NCBI RefSeq assembly: GCF_022347725.1
Contig: NZ_JAKRGB010000007.1
Span: 186,001-250,000, forward strand
Source: Ruegeria sp. Ofav3-42
Lineage (GTDB): Bacteria; Pseudomonadota; Alphaproteobacteria; Rhodobacterales; Rhodobacteraceae
Reading direction: 5' to 3'
Length of the DNA: 64,000 bases
A program made the position numbers and the translations under genes. Under the pieces are notes generated by a model that was not told the origin of the DNA, searched no databases, and worked only from the letters and a program-made list of their open reading frames with translations. Shown piece after piece: positions 28,036 to 38,368 of the stretch; the stretch's first letter is position 1; each line of letters opens with the position of its first letter.

Positions 28036-29072
28036 TTGGCCACACCAAGTCGTTCACCGACGCCGTCGCGTGCCAAAAGCGCGTTCAGCCATGCTTCGTT
28101 GTCCAGGTACCACTGAACCGTCTGCTCCAGACCGGTTTCTGGCGTATACGCCGGATGCCAGCCGAGGTCCTCGACGATCCGTGTCGGGTCAATCGCATAG
28201 CGACGGTCGTGACCGGGGCGATCCGTGACGAAAGTGATCTGTTCAGCATAAGGTGTTTTGGCCGGACGAAGTCGATCCAGAATGCCGCACAGCAATTTGA
28301 CCAGATCAAGATTTGTCATCTCGTTTTCGCCGCCGATGTTGTAACTCGAGCCGGATGAGGCTTTTTCGAGCACCAGCAACAGCGCTTCTGCGTGATCTTC
28401 AACATGCAGCCAGTCGCGAATGTTATCGCCTTGTCCATAGATCGGAATCGGCTGCCCTGACAGAGCTTTCAGGATCACGACCGGAATCAGTTTCTCGGGA
28501 AATTGGAACGGGCCGTAATTGTTGGAACAATTTGTTAGAACGATCGGCAGCCCATAGGTCTCGTGCCACGCGCGGACAAGGTGATCCGAACTCGCCTTCG
28601 ATGCCGAATAGGGCGAGTTTGGCTGATACGGGCTGTCTTCGGTGAAAAAGCCGGTCTCCCCCAGAGACCCAAAGACCTCATCAGTCGAAATGTGGTGAAA
28701 GCGAAAGTCTGCGGGCTTGCCAGCCTCGTTCCAATAAGCGCGCGCGGCTTCCAACAAAACGTAGGTGCCCGTCACATTGGTATCGATAAATGCGGCAGGG
28801 CCATCGATAGACCGATCAACATGGCTTTCGGCCGCAAGATGCATGATCGCATCTGGCTGGTGAGTTTTTAAAACGGCTGCCATCGCTGCAGCATCGCGGA
28901 TGTCGGCATGTTCAAAGGTATAGCCCGGCGCATCCGCGACCATCGCGACATTGTCGAGGCAGGCTGCATAGGTCAGCGCATCCACATTGACGACCGAGTG
29001 GCCCTGCGCAATTGCACGGCGAACAACGGCGGACCCAATGAAACCGGCGCCTCCGGTAACCAGAAGTTTCAT
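28032..29072 (-). CDS. rfbB: dTDP-glucose 4,6-dehydratase
   Basis: This 346-residue NAD-dependent enzyme converts dTDP-glucose to dTDP-4-keto-6-deoxyglucose. It shows the N-terminal glycine motif [18 protein letters not shown]. The catalytic set is [10 protein letters not shown] (Thr, Asp, Glu) and [15 protein letters not shown] (Tyr-x-x-x-Lys). [18 protein letters not shown] and [18 protein letters not shown] are the usual nucleotide-binding blocks. It overlaps rfbC upstream and rfbD downstream by 4 bases each. Confidence 0.97.
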   Translation of the reverse strand: MKLLVTGGAGFIGSAVVRRAIAQGHSVVNVDALTYAACLDNVAMVADAPGYTFEHADIRDAAAMAAVLKTHQPDAIMHLAAESHVDRSIDGPAAFIDTNVTGTYVLLEAARAYWNEAGKPADFRFHHISTDEVFGSLGETGFFTEDSPYQPNSPYSASKASSDHLVRAWHETYGLPIVLTNCSNNYGPFQFPEKLIPVVILKALSGQPIPIYGQGDNIRDWLHVEDHAEALLLVLEKASSGSSYNIGGENEMTNLDLVKLLCGILDRLRPAKTPYAEQITFVTDRPGHDRRYAIDPTRIVEDLGWHPAYTPETGLEQTVQWYLDNEAWLNALLARDGVGERLGVAK

Positions 29073-29638
29073 TTGGCATCCTCAAAAGTAAAGGGGGATT
29101 CTTGACCCGATAAGAGCAGCGCCGCAGCGTCCTTGTCCGAGAGCTTTACCTCGGCCGGCTTCAGCGGCCATTCGATGCCGATGTCAGGATCGTCCCAGCG
29201 TATGGCGCCTTCGGTTTCGGGGGCGTAGGTATCAGAGCACTTGTATACGATTTCGGTGTCAGGCTCCAACGTCATGAACCCATGGGCAAAACCTGCAGGA
29301 ACCAGCAGCATGCACCCATTTTCGAAACTCAGTTCTGCTCCAACCCATTTACCAAACGTTGGTGATCCCTTGCGAATATCTACAGCGACATCGAAAAGTC
29401 TTCCACGTCCGCAGCGTACAAGCTTTGCTTGTGCCTTCGGTGGCGCCTGAAAGTGGAGGCCGCGGACAGTTCCAAGTTCGCTGGACATAGAGTGATTGTC
29501 TTGGACGAAAACTGTCTCGATCCCGGCAGAGGAAAACTCGTCAAAGTTGTATGTTTCTTCAAAAAAGCCGCGATGATCGCCAAATCGCCTTGGCGTAATC
29601 AGCATAACCTCTGGTATGGTGAGGGATTTGAATTCCAT
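29069..29638 (-). CDS. rfbC: dTDP-4-dehydrorhamnose 3,5-epimerase
   Basis: The 189-residue cupin-fold epimerase is of standard length. Its landmarks are [36 protein letters not shown] (the His of GLHFQ is the catalytic base), [21 protein letters not shown] and [21 protein letters not shown]. It inverts C3 and C5 of the keto-sugar to yield the L-rhamno configuration. It leads the operon, so the promoter should lie in 29639-30092. Confidence 0.97.
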   Translation of the reverse strand: MEFKSLTIPEVMLITPRRFGDHRGFFEETYNFDEFSSAGIETVFVQDNHSMSSELGTVRGLHFQAPPKAQAKLVRCGRGRLFDVAVDIRKGSPTFGKWVGAELSFENGCMLLVPAGFAHGFMTLEPDTEIVYKCSDTYAPETEGAIRWDDPDIGIEWPLKPAEVKLSDKDAAALLLSGQESPFTFEDAK

Positions 29639-30092
29639 AATAAACAGTACCTATCTGTGCCAGATTACTACGCAAGCAGGGTCAAGAATGGGCTAGCGCA
29701 ATCGGCATCGCTCGACAATATCGAAATAAGCCTAAATCCGAAAATTGGGATTAGGAAGGAGTCCACGGGGTCTGCTAGGCGTTCATCGTAATTTTCTTGG
29801 TGATCGGCTTTTTATCAGGACCCGAACAGTGGTGGGCCGATCATCAGCTCTGTTTGCCGAACTAGCTATAGCGGAAACGGCGGTCTGTCCCAATCAATCA
29901 CTCGGTCAATCCGATTCAAAAAAGAACTGATCTCAAGCTATGGGTGGCCTTTTGTGCTTTTGTTTTCCTCCGCTTCCACCCTTAGACGATCTGGAACATT
30001 ATTCCTCAAATTCTGTGAGGCCTCTGGTCGCCAATATCAATACTTGGTATCACGCGTGTTGAAGTTTACTCGCATCGCATGCTGGAGGGTAC
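29639..30092. other. Divergent intergenic region upstream of rfbC
   Basis: These 454 bases separate rfbC (minus) from a HAD-domain gene (plus) and should carry both promoters. I see no coding sequence. The composition is more AT-rich than the flanking rfb genes. No operator could be singled out. Confidence 0.4.
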
Positions 30093-31907
30093 ATGCCTTC
30101 GCTAGAACGAAACAAGGCTGAGGTCGTTCGACGGACGGGGTTTACATTTTCCACCATCTCCAATCTGATCGAAAACCACGATGTCATATCGTTCGATGTT
30201 TTTGGTACACTGTTGGCAAGCTACCTGTTCAGTCCGGATGGGGTTTTGCGATACATGGAGCAGACTCTAGGCGTAGATGGCTTTGCCGCTGCAAGATTGA
30301 AAGCAGAACTGCTTGCCCGGCGACGATTCGGGACGCGCGAAGCGCCTGAAGCCAGCCTGAACGAAATCTACGAAGTTCTTTCAGTTCTTTTACCGAGTCA
30401 TGGTGTCACCCCGGGTGAAGAATTGGAGTTTCGGAAAAGTCTGGCCTATGCGGATCAGTCCATTGGGCTGCTTGCAAAGGTCGCCCGGGAAAAGGGCAAG
30501 CGGGTAATCGGGGTGAGCGACACCTGTTTAGACAAAGCGCAGTTGTCGAATCTGCTGGACTCGCACGGGATTGAATTGGATGTGTTATACACCTCGTTGG
30601 ATCACCGGCGCGATGCGCTTGGGAACGTCAACGGACGCATTTTTCCACACGTAGCTGAAAGGGAAGGGGTTGCACCACACCGTATCCTGCATCTTGTAGA
30701 GAACCAATCCAATGACTTGGAAAACGCCTTAGCGACTGGATTGACAGCGATTCACGTTCGAGCGCCTCATGAGTGCATGAAGCAGGATGAAAGTCCGTTC
30801 GTTCAAATCAACTGCGGCGAAAACACGCTGACTGAAGAATTTATCCAGGGCCAGATTGCAGCTCGCATGCCGCAGGTCGACCCCAAGGAGCCCGACCTCT
30901 ATTCATATGGATTCAATGTGTGTGGGCCGTTGCTGCTCGGGCTTTGTGACTTTGTTGCAAACCGTGCAAAACAGGATGAGGTCGAGCAACTCCTTCTGCC
31001 TGAACATCAAGGTTACATTGTGGGACAGGGATTGAAGATCCTGCAACTTCCGGTGCCGAAAGTTTCGACCATCGATACCAATAAAGTATTGAGCGATAGC
31101 CCCTCAGCAGTCTCTGATACCGAGCAGAAACATCTGCGACGCCATATTGAAAATGTTATTGGGCAACGGAAACAAAACGTTGCAGTTCTGGATATCGACT
31201 GCAGTCTTCCAACTTTCGGTTCGGAGGCGCGGCCTTATATGTATTGGTACTGTCTAATAGGGCAGAGAGGCTCGGGCGATGGGTCAAATACCTCGGCCTA
31301 CTTGTTCGACGAACTGAGTGCAGCGAGCATAGAAATGTTTGAAACGAACGTCGTCGAGCCGGTTTACTTGCTGTTTTCAAAGTCAAACTCAGAATGCGGT
31401 GAAAGCACGCCTTCAAGTGCAGAAAACAGTGCAGCCAAGTGGGTCAGAGGACTCGCAGCTCAATGCGTCCAGCGAGGTGCTCTTGATTTCCTTCGAGCGA
31501 TTTCTCCCAGCAAAAACGTCATAAACCGCCGAGAGCTGGCAGATTACAACCGGCAGTGCTTTTTGCGTCTAACGGCGAGACCGACAGAACGAGAACACTG
31601 CGCTTTCGAAGGTGTTCCGTTAAACATAGATGGCGGTGAAAAGGCCCGAAGAACTATTGGGGCATCTTGGAAACCTGAGATTGCAACGCCTCAGAATTCT
31701 ACCTCCTTGCGGGGTCAAGATGACGAGCGGCAACTGCATAACTATGAACTGCTGCTTCCAAATGCCATCAAACAACTGTCTCTACGTGATGACATCGGTC
31801 AATTGAATTGGTTTCGCATAATGTTTCGCCATCCGTTGAAAGTTTCATATTGGAACTCCGTCCGGCGTTACCTACGTCGAAAAAAGACGAGGTTGGGCCA
31901 TAAATGA
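30093..31907 (+). CDS. HAD-domain polysaccharide-cluster protein with degenerate active site
   Basis: The 604-residue protein has an N-terminal HAD fold (about residues 20-225): VISFDVFGTLL for motif I, KRVIGVSDTCLD for motif II, and HLVENQSNDLENA where motif IV (GDNxxxD) should be. In the paired protein at 32799-34838 this reads HIGDNRHADG, so Gly-Asp has become Val-Glu here, and the motif III Lys region (DALGNVNGRIF) also lacks the expected Lys. Catalysis is doubtful. The C-terminal 350 residues are unfamiliar, with no membrane segment. Related HAD proteins occur in capsule and O-antigen clusters. The stop overlaps the next gene by 4 bases. Confidence 0.65.
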   Translation: MPSLERNKAEVVRRTGFTFSTISNLIENHDVISFDVFGTLLASYLFSPDGVLRYMEQTLGVDGFAAARLKAELLARRRFGTREAPEASLNEIYEVLSVLLPSHGVTPGEELEFRKSLAYADQSIGLLAKVAREKGKRVIGVSDTCLDKAQLSNLLDSHGIELDVLYTSLDHRRDALGNVNGRIFPHVAEREGVAPHRILHLVENQSNDLENALATGLTAIHVRAPHECMKQDESPFVQINCGENTLTEEFIQGQIAARMPQVDPKEPDLYSYGFNVCGPLLLGLCDFVANRAKQDEVEQLLLPEHQGYIVGQGLKILQLPVPKVSTIDTNKVLSDSPSAVSDTEQKHLRRHIENVIGQRKQNVAVLDIDCSLPTFGSEARPYMYWYCLIGQRGSGDGSNTSAYLFDELSAASIEMFETNVVEPVYLLFSKSNSECGESTPSSAENSAAKWVRGLAAQCVQRGALDFLRAISPSKNVINRRELADYNRQCFLRLTARPTEREHCAFEGVPLNIDGGEKARRTIGASWKPEIATPQNSTSLRGQDDERQLHNYELLLPNAIKQLSLRDDIGQLNWFRIMFRHPLKVSYWNSVRRYLRRKKTRLGHK

Positions 31908-32662
31908 AGGTTGCCAAAAACGATCCGTTGAAGATTTTCGTTCCCTTTGTGAATGAACGAATGGCAGGTGACCTGTTCTCCAAAAACCCAAACTTACGGG
32001 ACGTAGATGTTAATCTGATCGACAATCGTGGTCGTTCAGCGGGGCTGCCAGAACTCTACAACGAGATCATCGAGAAGCACTTGGGTGAGGATGCGTGGCT
32101 GTTCTTTGTACACGAGGACTTTGAAGTTCAGGGCGAATTGTTTGATACAAAAAACTTGGCAATCGAGGCAATATACGGCACCTTCGGTGTAAAATTGAAG
32201 GGGCATGTCCCGGTCAGTTTTGGTCGACATAAATGCAGCGAGAAAGATGGCACTTCGGTGCTGCAGGTTGGTTTGCCGGTGACTTCGCCGACCTGGGTTG
32301 AAACGTTGGACTGTGTGGCGGTCATGGTTCATACCCAGCTTGTAAGGGATCGCCCGGGATTGCGATTTGATGAGGTTCTGACTTTCGACCTTTATGCTGA
32401 GGACCTCTGCATCAATGCGCAGGAGAATTTTGGTATACCAGTTTTGGTTTTGCCTGTTGAGTTTCAACACTACTCAAAAGGCTTTGTCACCGAGCGTTAT
32501 TGGCGCGGAGTACAGTACTTGGGTGAAAAATACCCAAATGTTGGTGTGCCCGGGAGCTGCTCATTCATTGGTGGAAAATCGCAAGAACTAGAAGACCATT
32601 TCACATATGACATTCCAGCTAACAGAAAAAAACGCCATACCCGTGAGGCAAGGAAAGTTTGA
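31904..32662 (+). CDS. Putative GT-A-like glycosyltransferase
   Basis: This 252-residue protein starts in the ATGA overlap with the HAD-domain gene. It opens with a strand-helix pair LKIFVPFVNERMAGDLF and continues with RSAGLPELYNEIIEKHLGEDAWLFFVHEDFEV, where HEDFE lies at the position of the GT-A DxD-like site. A later segment FDLYAEDLCINAQENFGIPVLVLPVEFQHYSKGF resembles the acceptor region of GT2-like enzymes that act in capsule or O-antigen synthesis. No signal peptide is seen. The class is inferred; the sugar is unknown. Confidence 0.65.
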   Translation: MKVAKNDPLKIFVPFVNERMAGDLFSKNPNLRDVDVNLIDNRGRSAGLPELYNEIIEKHLGEDAWLFFVHEDFEVQGELFDTKNLAIEAIYGTFGVKLKGHVPVSFGRHKCSEKDGTSVLQVGLPVTSPTWVETLDCVAVMVHTQLVRDRPGLRFDEVLTFDLYAEDLCINAQENFGIPVLVLPVEFQHYSKGFVTERYWRGVQYLGEKYPNVGVPGSCSFIGGKSQELEDHFTYDIPANRKKRHTREARKV

Positions 32663-32798
32663 TAACCTCTGAACGCACTGGTCCCTTTCACGGGCAGCGT
32701 AAGCGCTTGGATGGCCGTAGCGGTGTCATCCGGTTTCAAGTTACTCTGTGGCGAAATCTGTATCTAAGACTAGGATACCTGCTGAGAAAAGCACGCGG

Positions 32799-34838
32799 CT
32801 ATAGCTTGATTTTCTTTCTTTTTCGCAAAACAAACTTTAGTAGGGCATACGTCAAGGGATTGAGTTGAGCTCCGTATGCAGCGCGCCACCGGCTGTTTTT
32901 GGCATTGCGGTAATGCGTATTGCGTTCACCAATTCGAGTCAGGCTTTCACCAGTTGTATCACCCACCCCAGCAAAGACTCTGACGTCCTTGAACCTGAGT
33001 GCGTCCTGACGATGAGGTTTACTCAGAAATTGACGCATGTCCCGTTCATCTTTCGATGCGGCATACTTGGATAGTGTCTCCACGGGCATGGCTTGCAATA
33101 CGGATTCGATTGCACCCAGCGCGGCATCTTGAATTCGTTTCGCCCGTTCGAAGTTGATAGCTTCAAGTTCGCTAACCTCCGCTAGGTCCCAGGACATTTC
33201 GCCGGTTTCATCTTCGCTTATTCTGAGGACGCTGCCATGATCTGCTGAGCAAAGGAACTCTACGATGTCCCGGAAATCATCCGCCCAAGGTTGCAATGTG
33301 GAGGGCAGTCCATTTGATGTTGCATAGCTTTCGTATTCTAGACCGTTACGTCTGAGAATCGTCGTTGCGTGCCAGCCTGTTCCGAAATACAAGCCCAAGA
33401 TATCAGCTTTGGGTTCCACGATCTCGCAAATGGAACGTTGTAAGCTTCCGCGCCAGCCGACATCAAAAACAGCGGTTTTTGAACCGGCAGGAAACGCCGA
33501 ACGATAATACTTTGTCAGTACGGCGCGTTCGTTTTCAAAGGATTCATAGAAAACGTCGGGGTTGTCCTTCAGAAGCCCCAAAACCCTTTTCCGACCTTTT
33601 CGTGACAGTTGCTCAGCGGCATCGAAGTTGTTGTTAGCGAACAATTCCTTGAGTTTTGCACCACCAGAGATTTTGGTCAAAAAATCATCCAGTGACGCAG
33701 ACCCCTCCAATGTGGCGTGTAGCATTCCACCAATGGTCTCGGGGTCCAGAACCGTAAATGGCAACGTTAGCAAGCGCCGGGATGCGGCCACATATTGGGT
33801 GTCATATTTTTCCGGCCACAAAAGCTCAAAGGCCGCCTTCGGAAACAAACCGTCACGGGCCAGAAACGCGACGCGTGAAATGTCCTTTTTGTCCATCTCC
33901 TGTTTCATCCAAATCAACAGTGAGGTGATCCATGGAGCGACTAGAACCGCTCCGAAAGCTTCGAAGTACTGTTCTTCGGACAGGCTTCGAAAATCCAGCT
34001 TCTCAGAGTCGCAGTGATGCGTTTCCAGAAAATTCGCAATAAAAATTTGTGAAATAGGGCGGGTTCCCGCAAGCAGATTGGAATGGCGCTTTGGCTTCGG
34101 GGACCTAGACGGTAAGTCCTTGCTGGCGAGCACCACGTGAGATTGCATGCCGACACCAGCTGCCATTTTGCCATCGGCATGCCGGTTGTCTCCGATGTGC
34201 AAAATGTGGTCTTTCGGAACCCCGAAGTATTCGACTACGTCGTCGAACAGGCTGCCTGTGTGTTTGGTTTTTCCTTGCTCATTCGAAACGAAAACACGCT
34301 CCCAGCCAGTTATACCTTTTGCGAGCAGAACACGTTCGAGATAGTCCTGCGGTAGGTACATATCCGATGTGATTACGAACCGTTTTTTGGTCTTCTTTAT
34401 TTGCTCTACCAGCTTGCTGCCAAAAGTGGTTGCGTGAAGCAGGTCCATTTCTGTTTCCAGTTCGAGCTTTTTTATCTGCTCCGCCTGCTCGTAGGAGCAA
34501 TTCGTGAACTGCTGAAAACAAAGATATATCTCGTCGAGAGAAACGTCTTCCAATCCTTTCTCACTTGCGTCTTCTCGGGCCAACTGTTCGGCCGCCACGC
34601 GGTAGTCTTTGAAGTGCTCGGTTACTTGTCTTGTTTGCGTATGCTCTGAAACGAACTCGAATGCATCTATGGGAGACTTGCAGTGACGAAAAAGGAGCGT
34701 GTCGAAAATATCTACAGACAGGAACTCATAGTCCCCAACCTTAGCAAGCACCTCTTCGCTGGGAGATACAATGATGTTTTTTCTTCGGTCGTTTTTGGGT
34801 GCCAAAGTAGTCTCACATTGATTAGGTTTGCCTTCCAT
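32799..34838 (-). CDS. HAD-domain protein of a surface-glycan cluster, active site intact
   Basis: This 679-residue protein has an N-terminal HAD fold (about 35-250) with all motifs: SVDIFDTLLFR (nucleophile Asp), RFVITSDMYLP (motif II), GKTKHTG (motif III Lys) and HILHIGDNRHADG (motif IV). The first motif has Phe at the place of the second Asp, as in dehalogenase-type members. The C-terminal 400 residues contain FLARDGLFPKAAFELLW, a motif I have seen in large HAD proteins encoded with glycosyltransferases. Sugar-phosphate hydrolysis or glycan transfer is plausible but unproven. The 3' end converges on the GT-A-like gene. It seems to be the functional relative of the degenerate protein at 30093-31907. 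Confidence 0.75.
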   Translation of the reverse strand: MEGKPNQCETTLAPKNDRRKNIIVSPSEEVLAKVGDYEFLSVDIFDTLLFRHCKSPIDAFEFVSEHTQTRQVTEHFKDYRVAAEQLAREDASEKGLEDVSLDEIYLCFQQFTNCSYEQAEQIKKLELETEMDLLHATTFGSKLVEQIKKTKKRFVITSDMYLPQDYLERVLLAKGITGWERVFVSNEQGKTKHTGSLFDDVVEYFGVPKDHILHIGDNRHADGKMAAGVGMQSHVVLASKDLPSRSPKPKRHSNLLAGTRPISQIFIANFLETHHCDSEKLDFRSLSEEQYFEAFGAVLVAPWITSLLIWMKQEMDKKDISRVAFLARDGLFPKAAFELLWPEKYDTQYVAASRRLLTLPFTVLDPETIGGMLHATLEGSASLDDFLTKISGGAKLKELFANNNFDAAEQLSRKGRKRVLGLLKDNPDVFYESFENERAVLTKYYRSAFPAGSKTAVFDVGWRGSLQRSICEIVEPKADILGLYFGTGWHATTILRRNGLEYESYATSNGLPSTLQPWADDFRDIVEFLCSADHGSVLRISEDETGEMSWDLAEVSELEAINFERAKRIQDAALGAIESVLQAMPVETLSKYAASKDERDMRQFLSKPHRQDALRFKDVRVFAGVGDTTGESLTRIGERNTHYRNAKNSRWRAAYGAQLNPLTYALLKFVLRKRKKIKL

Positions 34839-35070
34839 GATGCTCGGTCAAGAGAACGACAAAAGCTCGAAATTACGTTTGCGCAGTTATTCGTTTAACG
34901 GGCTCGGATTATCAAGCTGAAACTGACCCGAACTTCTTGATAGCGCCAGTGAGAAACAGTACTTTCTGCGAGATTTTTGCTTTGATACATTTAAGCGTAG
35001 CTTGAGGTCCAAGTGGCAATCTTGGACGAATCGGACAACTGTTCAAGCCGATTGTCACAATTGATCTGCC

Positions 35071-36099
35071 CTATGGTGTTTGCGCAGCTGGTTCCGGGAA
35101 CCGTGCGCGCGTGCGGTTAGCAAAAGCGACAAGCGACAGCATCACCGGAACTTCGACCAGTACGCCCACGACCGTGGCCAAAGCGGCACCCGAATTCAGA
35201 CCGAACAGGCTGATGGCTACGGCGACCGCAAGTTCGAAAAAGTTCGATGTCCCAATCATGGCGCAAGGTGCGGCGATCCGGTGCGGGACCTTCAGTGCAT
35301 AGGCGGCACCGTAAGCCAGAGCAAAGATGCCATAGCTTTGGATCAGGATCGGTACCGCGATCAACACGATCACCAGCGGTTTGGCCAGAATGGTCTGGCC
35401 CTGCAGACCAAACAGGATGACGACCGTAGCAATCAGCCCCATCACCGACCATGGTTTGACGCGGGCCGAGAACGCATCGATGGCCTCCTGTGATCCGAGT
35501 CTTTGGCGCGTAATCAGACCGGCAATCAGAGGCAGAACCACATAAAGCACAGTTGCCAGAACCAAAGTCTGCCACGGCACCTGAATATCGGTCACACCCA
35601 GCAGGAAAGCCACGATAGGTGCAAACGCAACCACCATGATCAGGTCGTTCACCGAGACCTGCACCAGCGTATAGGTCGCGTCACCTTTGGTCAGGTGAGA
35701 CCAGACGAATACCATCGCGGTGCAGGGTGCCGCACCCAGCAGGATCAGCCCCGCGGTGTATTGGGCCGCGTCTTCGGGCTGAATCCACGGGGCAAAGACG
35801 TAGTCAAAGAACAGTACCGCCAGAAAGGCCATGGTGAACGGCTTGATCAGCCAGTTGACCACCAAAGTCACGATCAGGCCACGCGGCTGGCGCGCGACGC
35901 CTGCAACCGCGCCGAAGTCGACGCTGACCATCATCGGGTAGACCATCGCCCAGATCAGGATGGCCACGACGAGGTTGACGCTGGCCACCTCGGCAGAGGC
36001 GACCAGTTGGACCAGGCCGGGCGCGGCGAGGCCGATCAGCACGCCGCCGATCATGGCGAGGGCGACCCAGACGGTCAGGTAACGTTCGAAGATGCTCAT
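35071..36099 (-). CDS. acr3: Arsenite efflux transporter, ACR3 family
   Basis: The 342-residue protein has about ten membrane helices and fits the Acr3/ArsB bile-acid-transporter-like fold. The conserved region [18 protein letters not shown] contains the single Cys in helix 4 needed for transport in Acr3 proteins. [12 protein letters not shown] and [20 protein letters not shown] are further family blocks. It expels trivalent arsenic across the inner membrane using the proton gradient. It is the last gene of the operon, overlapping arsJ by 4 bases. Confidence 0.95.
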   Translation of the reverse strand: MSIFERYLTVWVALAMIGGVLIGLAAPGLVQLVASAEVASVNLVVAILIWAMVYPMMVSVDFGAVAGVARQPRGLIVTLVVNWLIKPFTMAFLAVLFFDYVFAPWIQPEDAAQYTAGLILLGAAPCTAMVFVWSHLTKGDATYTLVQVSVNDLIMVVAFAPIVAFLLGVTDIQVPWQTLVLATVLYVVLPLIAGLITRQRLGSQEAIDAFSARVKPWSVMGLIATVVILFGLQGQTILAKPLVIVLIAVPILIQSYGIFALAYGAAYALKVPHRIAAPCAMIGTSNFFELAVAVAISLFGLNSGAALATVVGVLVEVPVMLSLVAFANRTRARFPEPAAQTP

Positions 36100-37373
36100 G
36101 TATATGCCTCATTCGTCTGATCGGTCAGCTTGCCGGATGTCAGCGCAGCCAACGCGACCATGATTGCTGCTGTACCCAAGACGAGGGCAAGCCCGCCGAT
36201 TTGATATGTCAGACCTGACAGAACGGTGCCCACCAGGCGGCCCGTTGCGTTGGCCATGTAGTAGAATCCGACATCCATCGTGACCCGCTCGGACTTGGTG
36301 AAGGCCAGGATCAGGTAGGAATGAAGGGAGGAATTGACCGCAAATATTGCGCCAAACGCCAACAGGCCCACGACCAGTGTTGCGGTCAGCCATGTCTCGG
36401 GGCCTGACGAAAACAGGACCGCGACGGTCAAAGCAGCCGGAACACAAAACAGGGCAACAGCCCAGTTGCGGGCGGCGCGGATCAGGACGCCTTCGGTCCG
36501 TTCATTCGCGCGCAGGATTTTGGGCGCGCTGGCCTGAACGGCTCCGTATAGGATGACCCAGACGGCCATGAACGTGCCGATCATAAAGAACGCCGCGCGG
36601 TTCCCTTCCTCAGTGCCGTCCGAAAGAACGGCGTAGAAGTAAATCGGGATACCGACTACGAACCATACATCCCGAGCGCCGAACAGAAAGACCCTTGCTG
36701 CTGACAGCCAGTTCACGTTGGATGATTTTGAGAAGACCTCGGAGAACTTCGCGCCTTTGCGTCCCTTCGGCAGGCCCGGCGGCATGAACAGGATGACGGC
36801 GATAAGGATCACCGCCAGAACAATCGCCATGGCCAGCGTGGCCCAGACAAAGCCGAGTGTTGCCAGCAATGCAGCGCCCAGTAGGAATCCCAGTCCTTTC
36901 ACCGCATTTTTTGAGCCGGTCAGAACCGCAACCCAGCGAAACAGACCGCCACCCTCGGTAGGTGCCAGCAGTTTGACGGCAGATTTCGAGGACATTTTTG
37001 CCAGATCCTTGGCGACCCCACTGGCTCCCTGAACAGTCATCACAAAGACAACTTTGGCTGGAATTGCCCAATTAGGATCTAGTTGCGTGAGCACAAGCAA
37101 CGCCCCAACCTGCAGCGCCAACCCAGCATAGAGCGTCGATGCCAGCCCGAACCGGGCCGCGATCCAACCCGCCGCAAGGTTCGTTCCCATACCGGCGATT
37201 TCGTAAAGAACAAACAGATATGCCAGCTGAACCGGCGAGAAGCCCATTGTATGAAAGTGCAACAGCACCAGCATACGCAGGGCCCCGTCAGTCAGCATAA
37301 AGGCCCAATAGGCCGCCGTGACAGCGATATAGGCCGACAGACCTTCGGGCCTCTGTTCGGGCCCCCTTGTCAC
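36096..37373 (-). CDS. arsJ: ArsJ organoarsenical efflux MFS transporter
   Basis: The protein has about 425 residues with twelve predicted helices. The opening [24 protein letters not shown] and [19 protein letters not shown] are typical of ArsJ. ArsJ exports 1-arseno-3-phosphoglycerate, the unstable product made by the adjacent GAPDH, which then breaks down to arsenate outside the cell. I place the start at a GTG (37373) sharing GTGA with the upstream stop; a longer frame from 37442 would overlap the GAPDH gene needlessly. The gene order gap-arsJ is the usual one for this pathway. Confidence 0.92.
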   Translation of the reverse strand: MTRGPEQRPEGLSAYIAVTAAYWAFMLTDGALRMLVLLHFHTMGFSPVQLAYLFVLYEIAGMGTNLAAGWIAARFGLASTLYAGLALQVGALLVLTQLDPNWAIPAKVVFVMTVQGASGVAKDLAKMSSKSAVKLLAPTEGGGLFRWVAVLTGSKNAVKGLGFLLGAALLATLGFVWATLAMAIVLAVILIAVILFMPPGLPKGRKGAKFSEVFSKSSNVNWLSAARVFLFGARDVWFVVGIPIYFYAVLSDGTEEGNRAAFFMIGTFMAVWVILYGAVQASAPKILRANERTEGVLIRAARNWAVALFCVPAALTVAVLFSSGPETWLTATLVVGLLAFGAIFAVNSSLHSYLILAFTKSERVTMDVGFYYMANATGRLVGTVLSGLTYQIGGLALVLGTAAIMVALAALTSGKLTDQTNEAYT

Positions 37374-38368
37374 AGCGAGGCACCAACCATCAGGGCAACA
37401 TCGACCAGACGATGCGCATAGCCCATTTCGTTGTCGTACCACGCATAGATCTTCACTTGCGTGCCGTTCACCACCATGGTCGACGGCGCATCAACAATCG
37501 AAGAGCGTTCGTCATTGGTGTAGTCGGTCGAAACCAAGGGCCGCGTTTCATAACCTAGGATCCCCTTAAGCTCACCTTCGGCGGCAGCTTTGAAATACGC
37601 GTTGACCTCTTCGACTGTGGTTTCGCGTTCCACCTCGAATACGCAATCCGTCAGCGATGCGTTCAACAACGGGACCCGCACGGCGTGGCCGTTCAGCCGT
37701 CCTTTGAGTTCGGGATAGATCAGCGTGATCGCTGTGGCCGAGCCTGTGGTGGTCGGGATTAGCGAGTTCAGCGCTGACCGCGCCCGGCGCAGGTCCTTGG
37801 CCGGGCGGTCCACAATGGTTTGGGTGTTGGTCACGTCATGAATCGTGGTCATCGACCCGTGGCGAATACCGAGGTTTTCGTGGATCACCTTGACCACGGG
37901 GGCCAGACAATTAGTTGTGCAGGACGCTGCGGTTACAATGCGATGCGCGGCGGGATCGTAGGTGTCATCATTGACGCCCACGACGATGTTGGCGGTCGGG
38001 CCATCCTTGACCGGGGCCGAGACGACAACCTTTTTCACACCAGCTTCGAAATACGGTGCCAGCTTGGCTTCGGTCTTGAATACGCCAGTGCAGTCGATCA
38101 CCACATCGACGCCGTCCAGCGGCAGGGAACCCAGATCCTTGGTGCCAATAAACGGCAGGCGGGTGCCGTTGATGGTAACACTGCTTTCGTCATGCTCGAA
38201 TGCGGCATCCCAGCGCCCATGCACGGTGTCGAACTCCAACAGGTGTGCATGCATTTCGGGGTCACCGACCGCGTCGTTGATCCAGGCGACATTTGCGCCT
38301 TTCTCAAGCAGCGGTTTCAGGGCCAGTTTTCCCATCCGGCCCAATCCGTTCACAGCGTAGGTGGTCAT
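37370..38368 (-). CDS. gap: Glyceraldehyde-3-phosphate dehydrogenase of the arsenic operon
   Basis: This 332-residue enzyme has the NAD-binding start [14 protein letters not shown] and the active site [20 protein letters not shown], where the first Cys is catalytic. [18 protein letters not shown] and [17 protein letters not shown] are phosphate-site blocks. Located between arsR-arsC and arsJ, it is of the arsJ-associated class, which uses arsenate in place of phosphate to make 1-arseno-3-phosphoglycerate for ArsJ. It probably is not the main glycolytic GAPDH. It overlaps both neighbours by 4 bases. Confidence 0.93.
   Translation of the reverse strand: MTTYAVNGLGRMGKLALKPLLEKGANVAWINDAVGDPEMHAHLLEFDTVHGRWDAAFEHDESSVTINGTRLPFIGTKDLGSLPLDGVDVVIDCTGVFKTEAKLAPYFEAGVKKVVVSAPVKDGPTANIVVGVNDDTYDPAAHRIVTAASCTTNCLAPVVKVIHENLGIRHGSMTTIHDVTNTQTIVDRPAKDLRRARSALNSLIPTTTGSATAITLIYPELKGRLNGHAVRVPLLNASLTDCVFEVERETTVEEVNAYFKAAAEGELKGILGYETRPLVSTDYTNDERSSIVDAPSTMVVNGTQVKIYAWYDNEMGYAHRLVDVALMVGASL

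Noticed and set aside
32659-32868. Open frame of 69 codons overlapping the GT-A-like gene stop
   Set aside because: It starts with TTG, has no recognisable family, and its end overlaps the convergent HAD-domain gene by 70 bases.
35080-36120. Long antisense frames opposite acr3
   Set aside because: They mirror the codon bias of the real transporter gene and are low-complexity Gln/His/Arg-rich.
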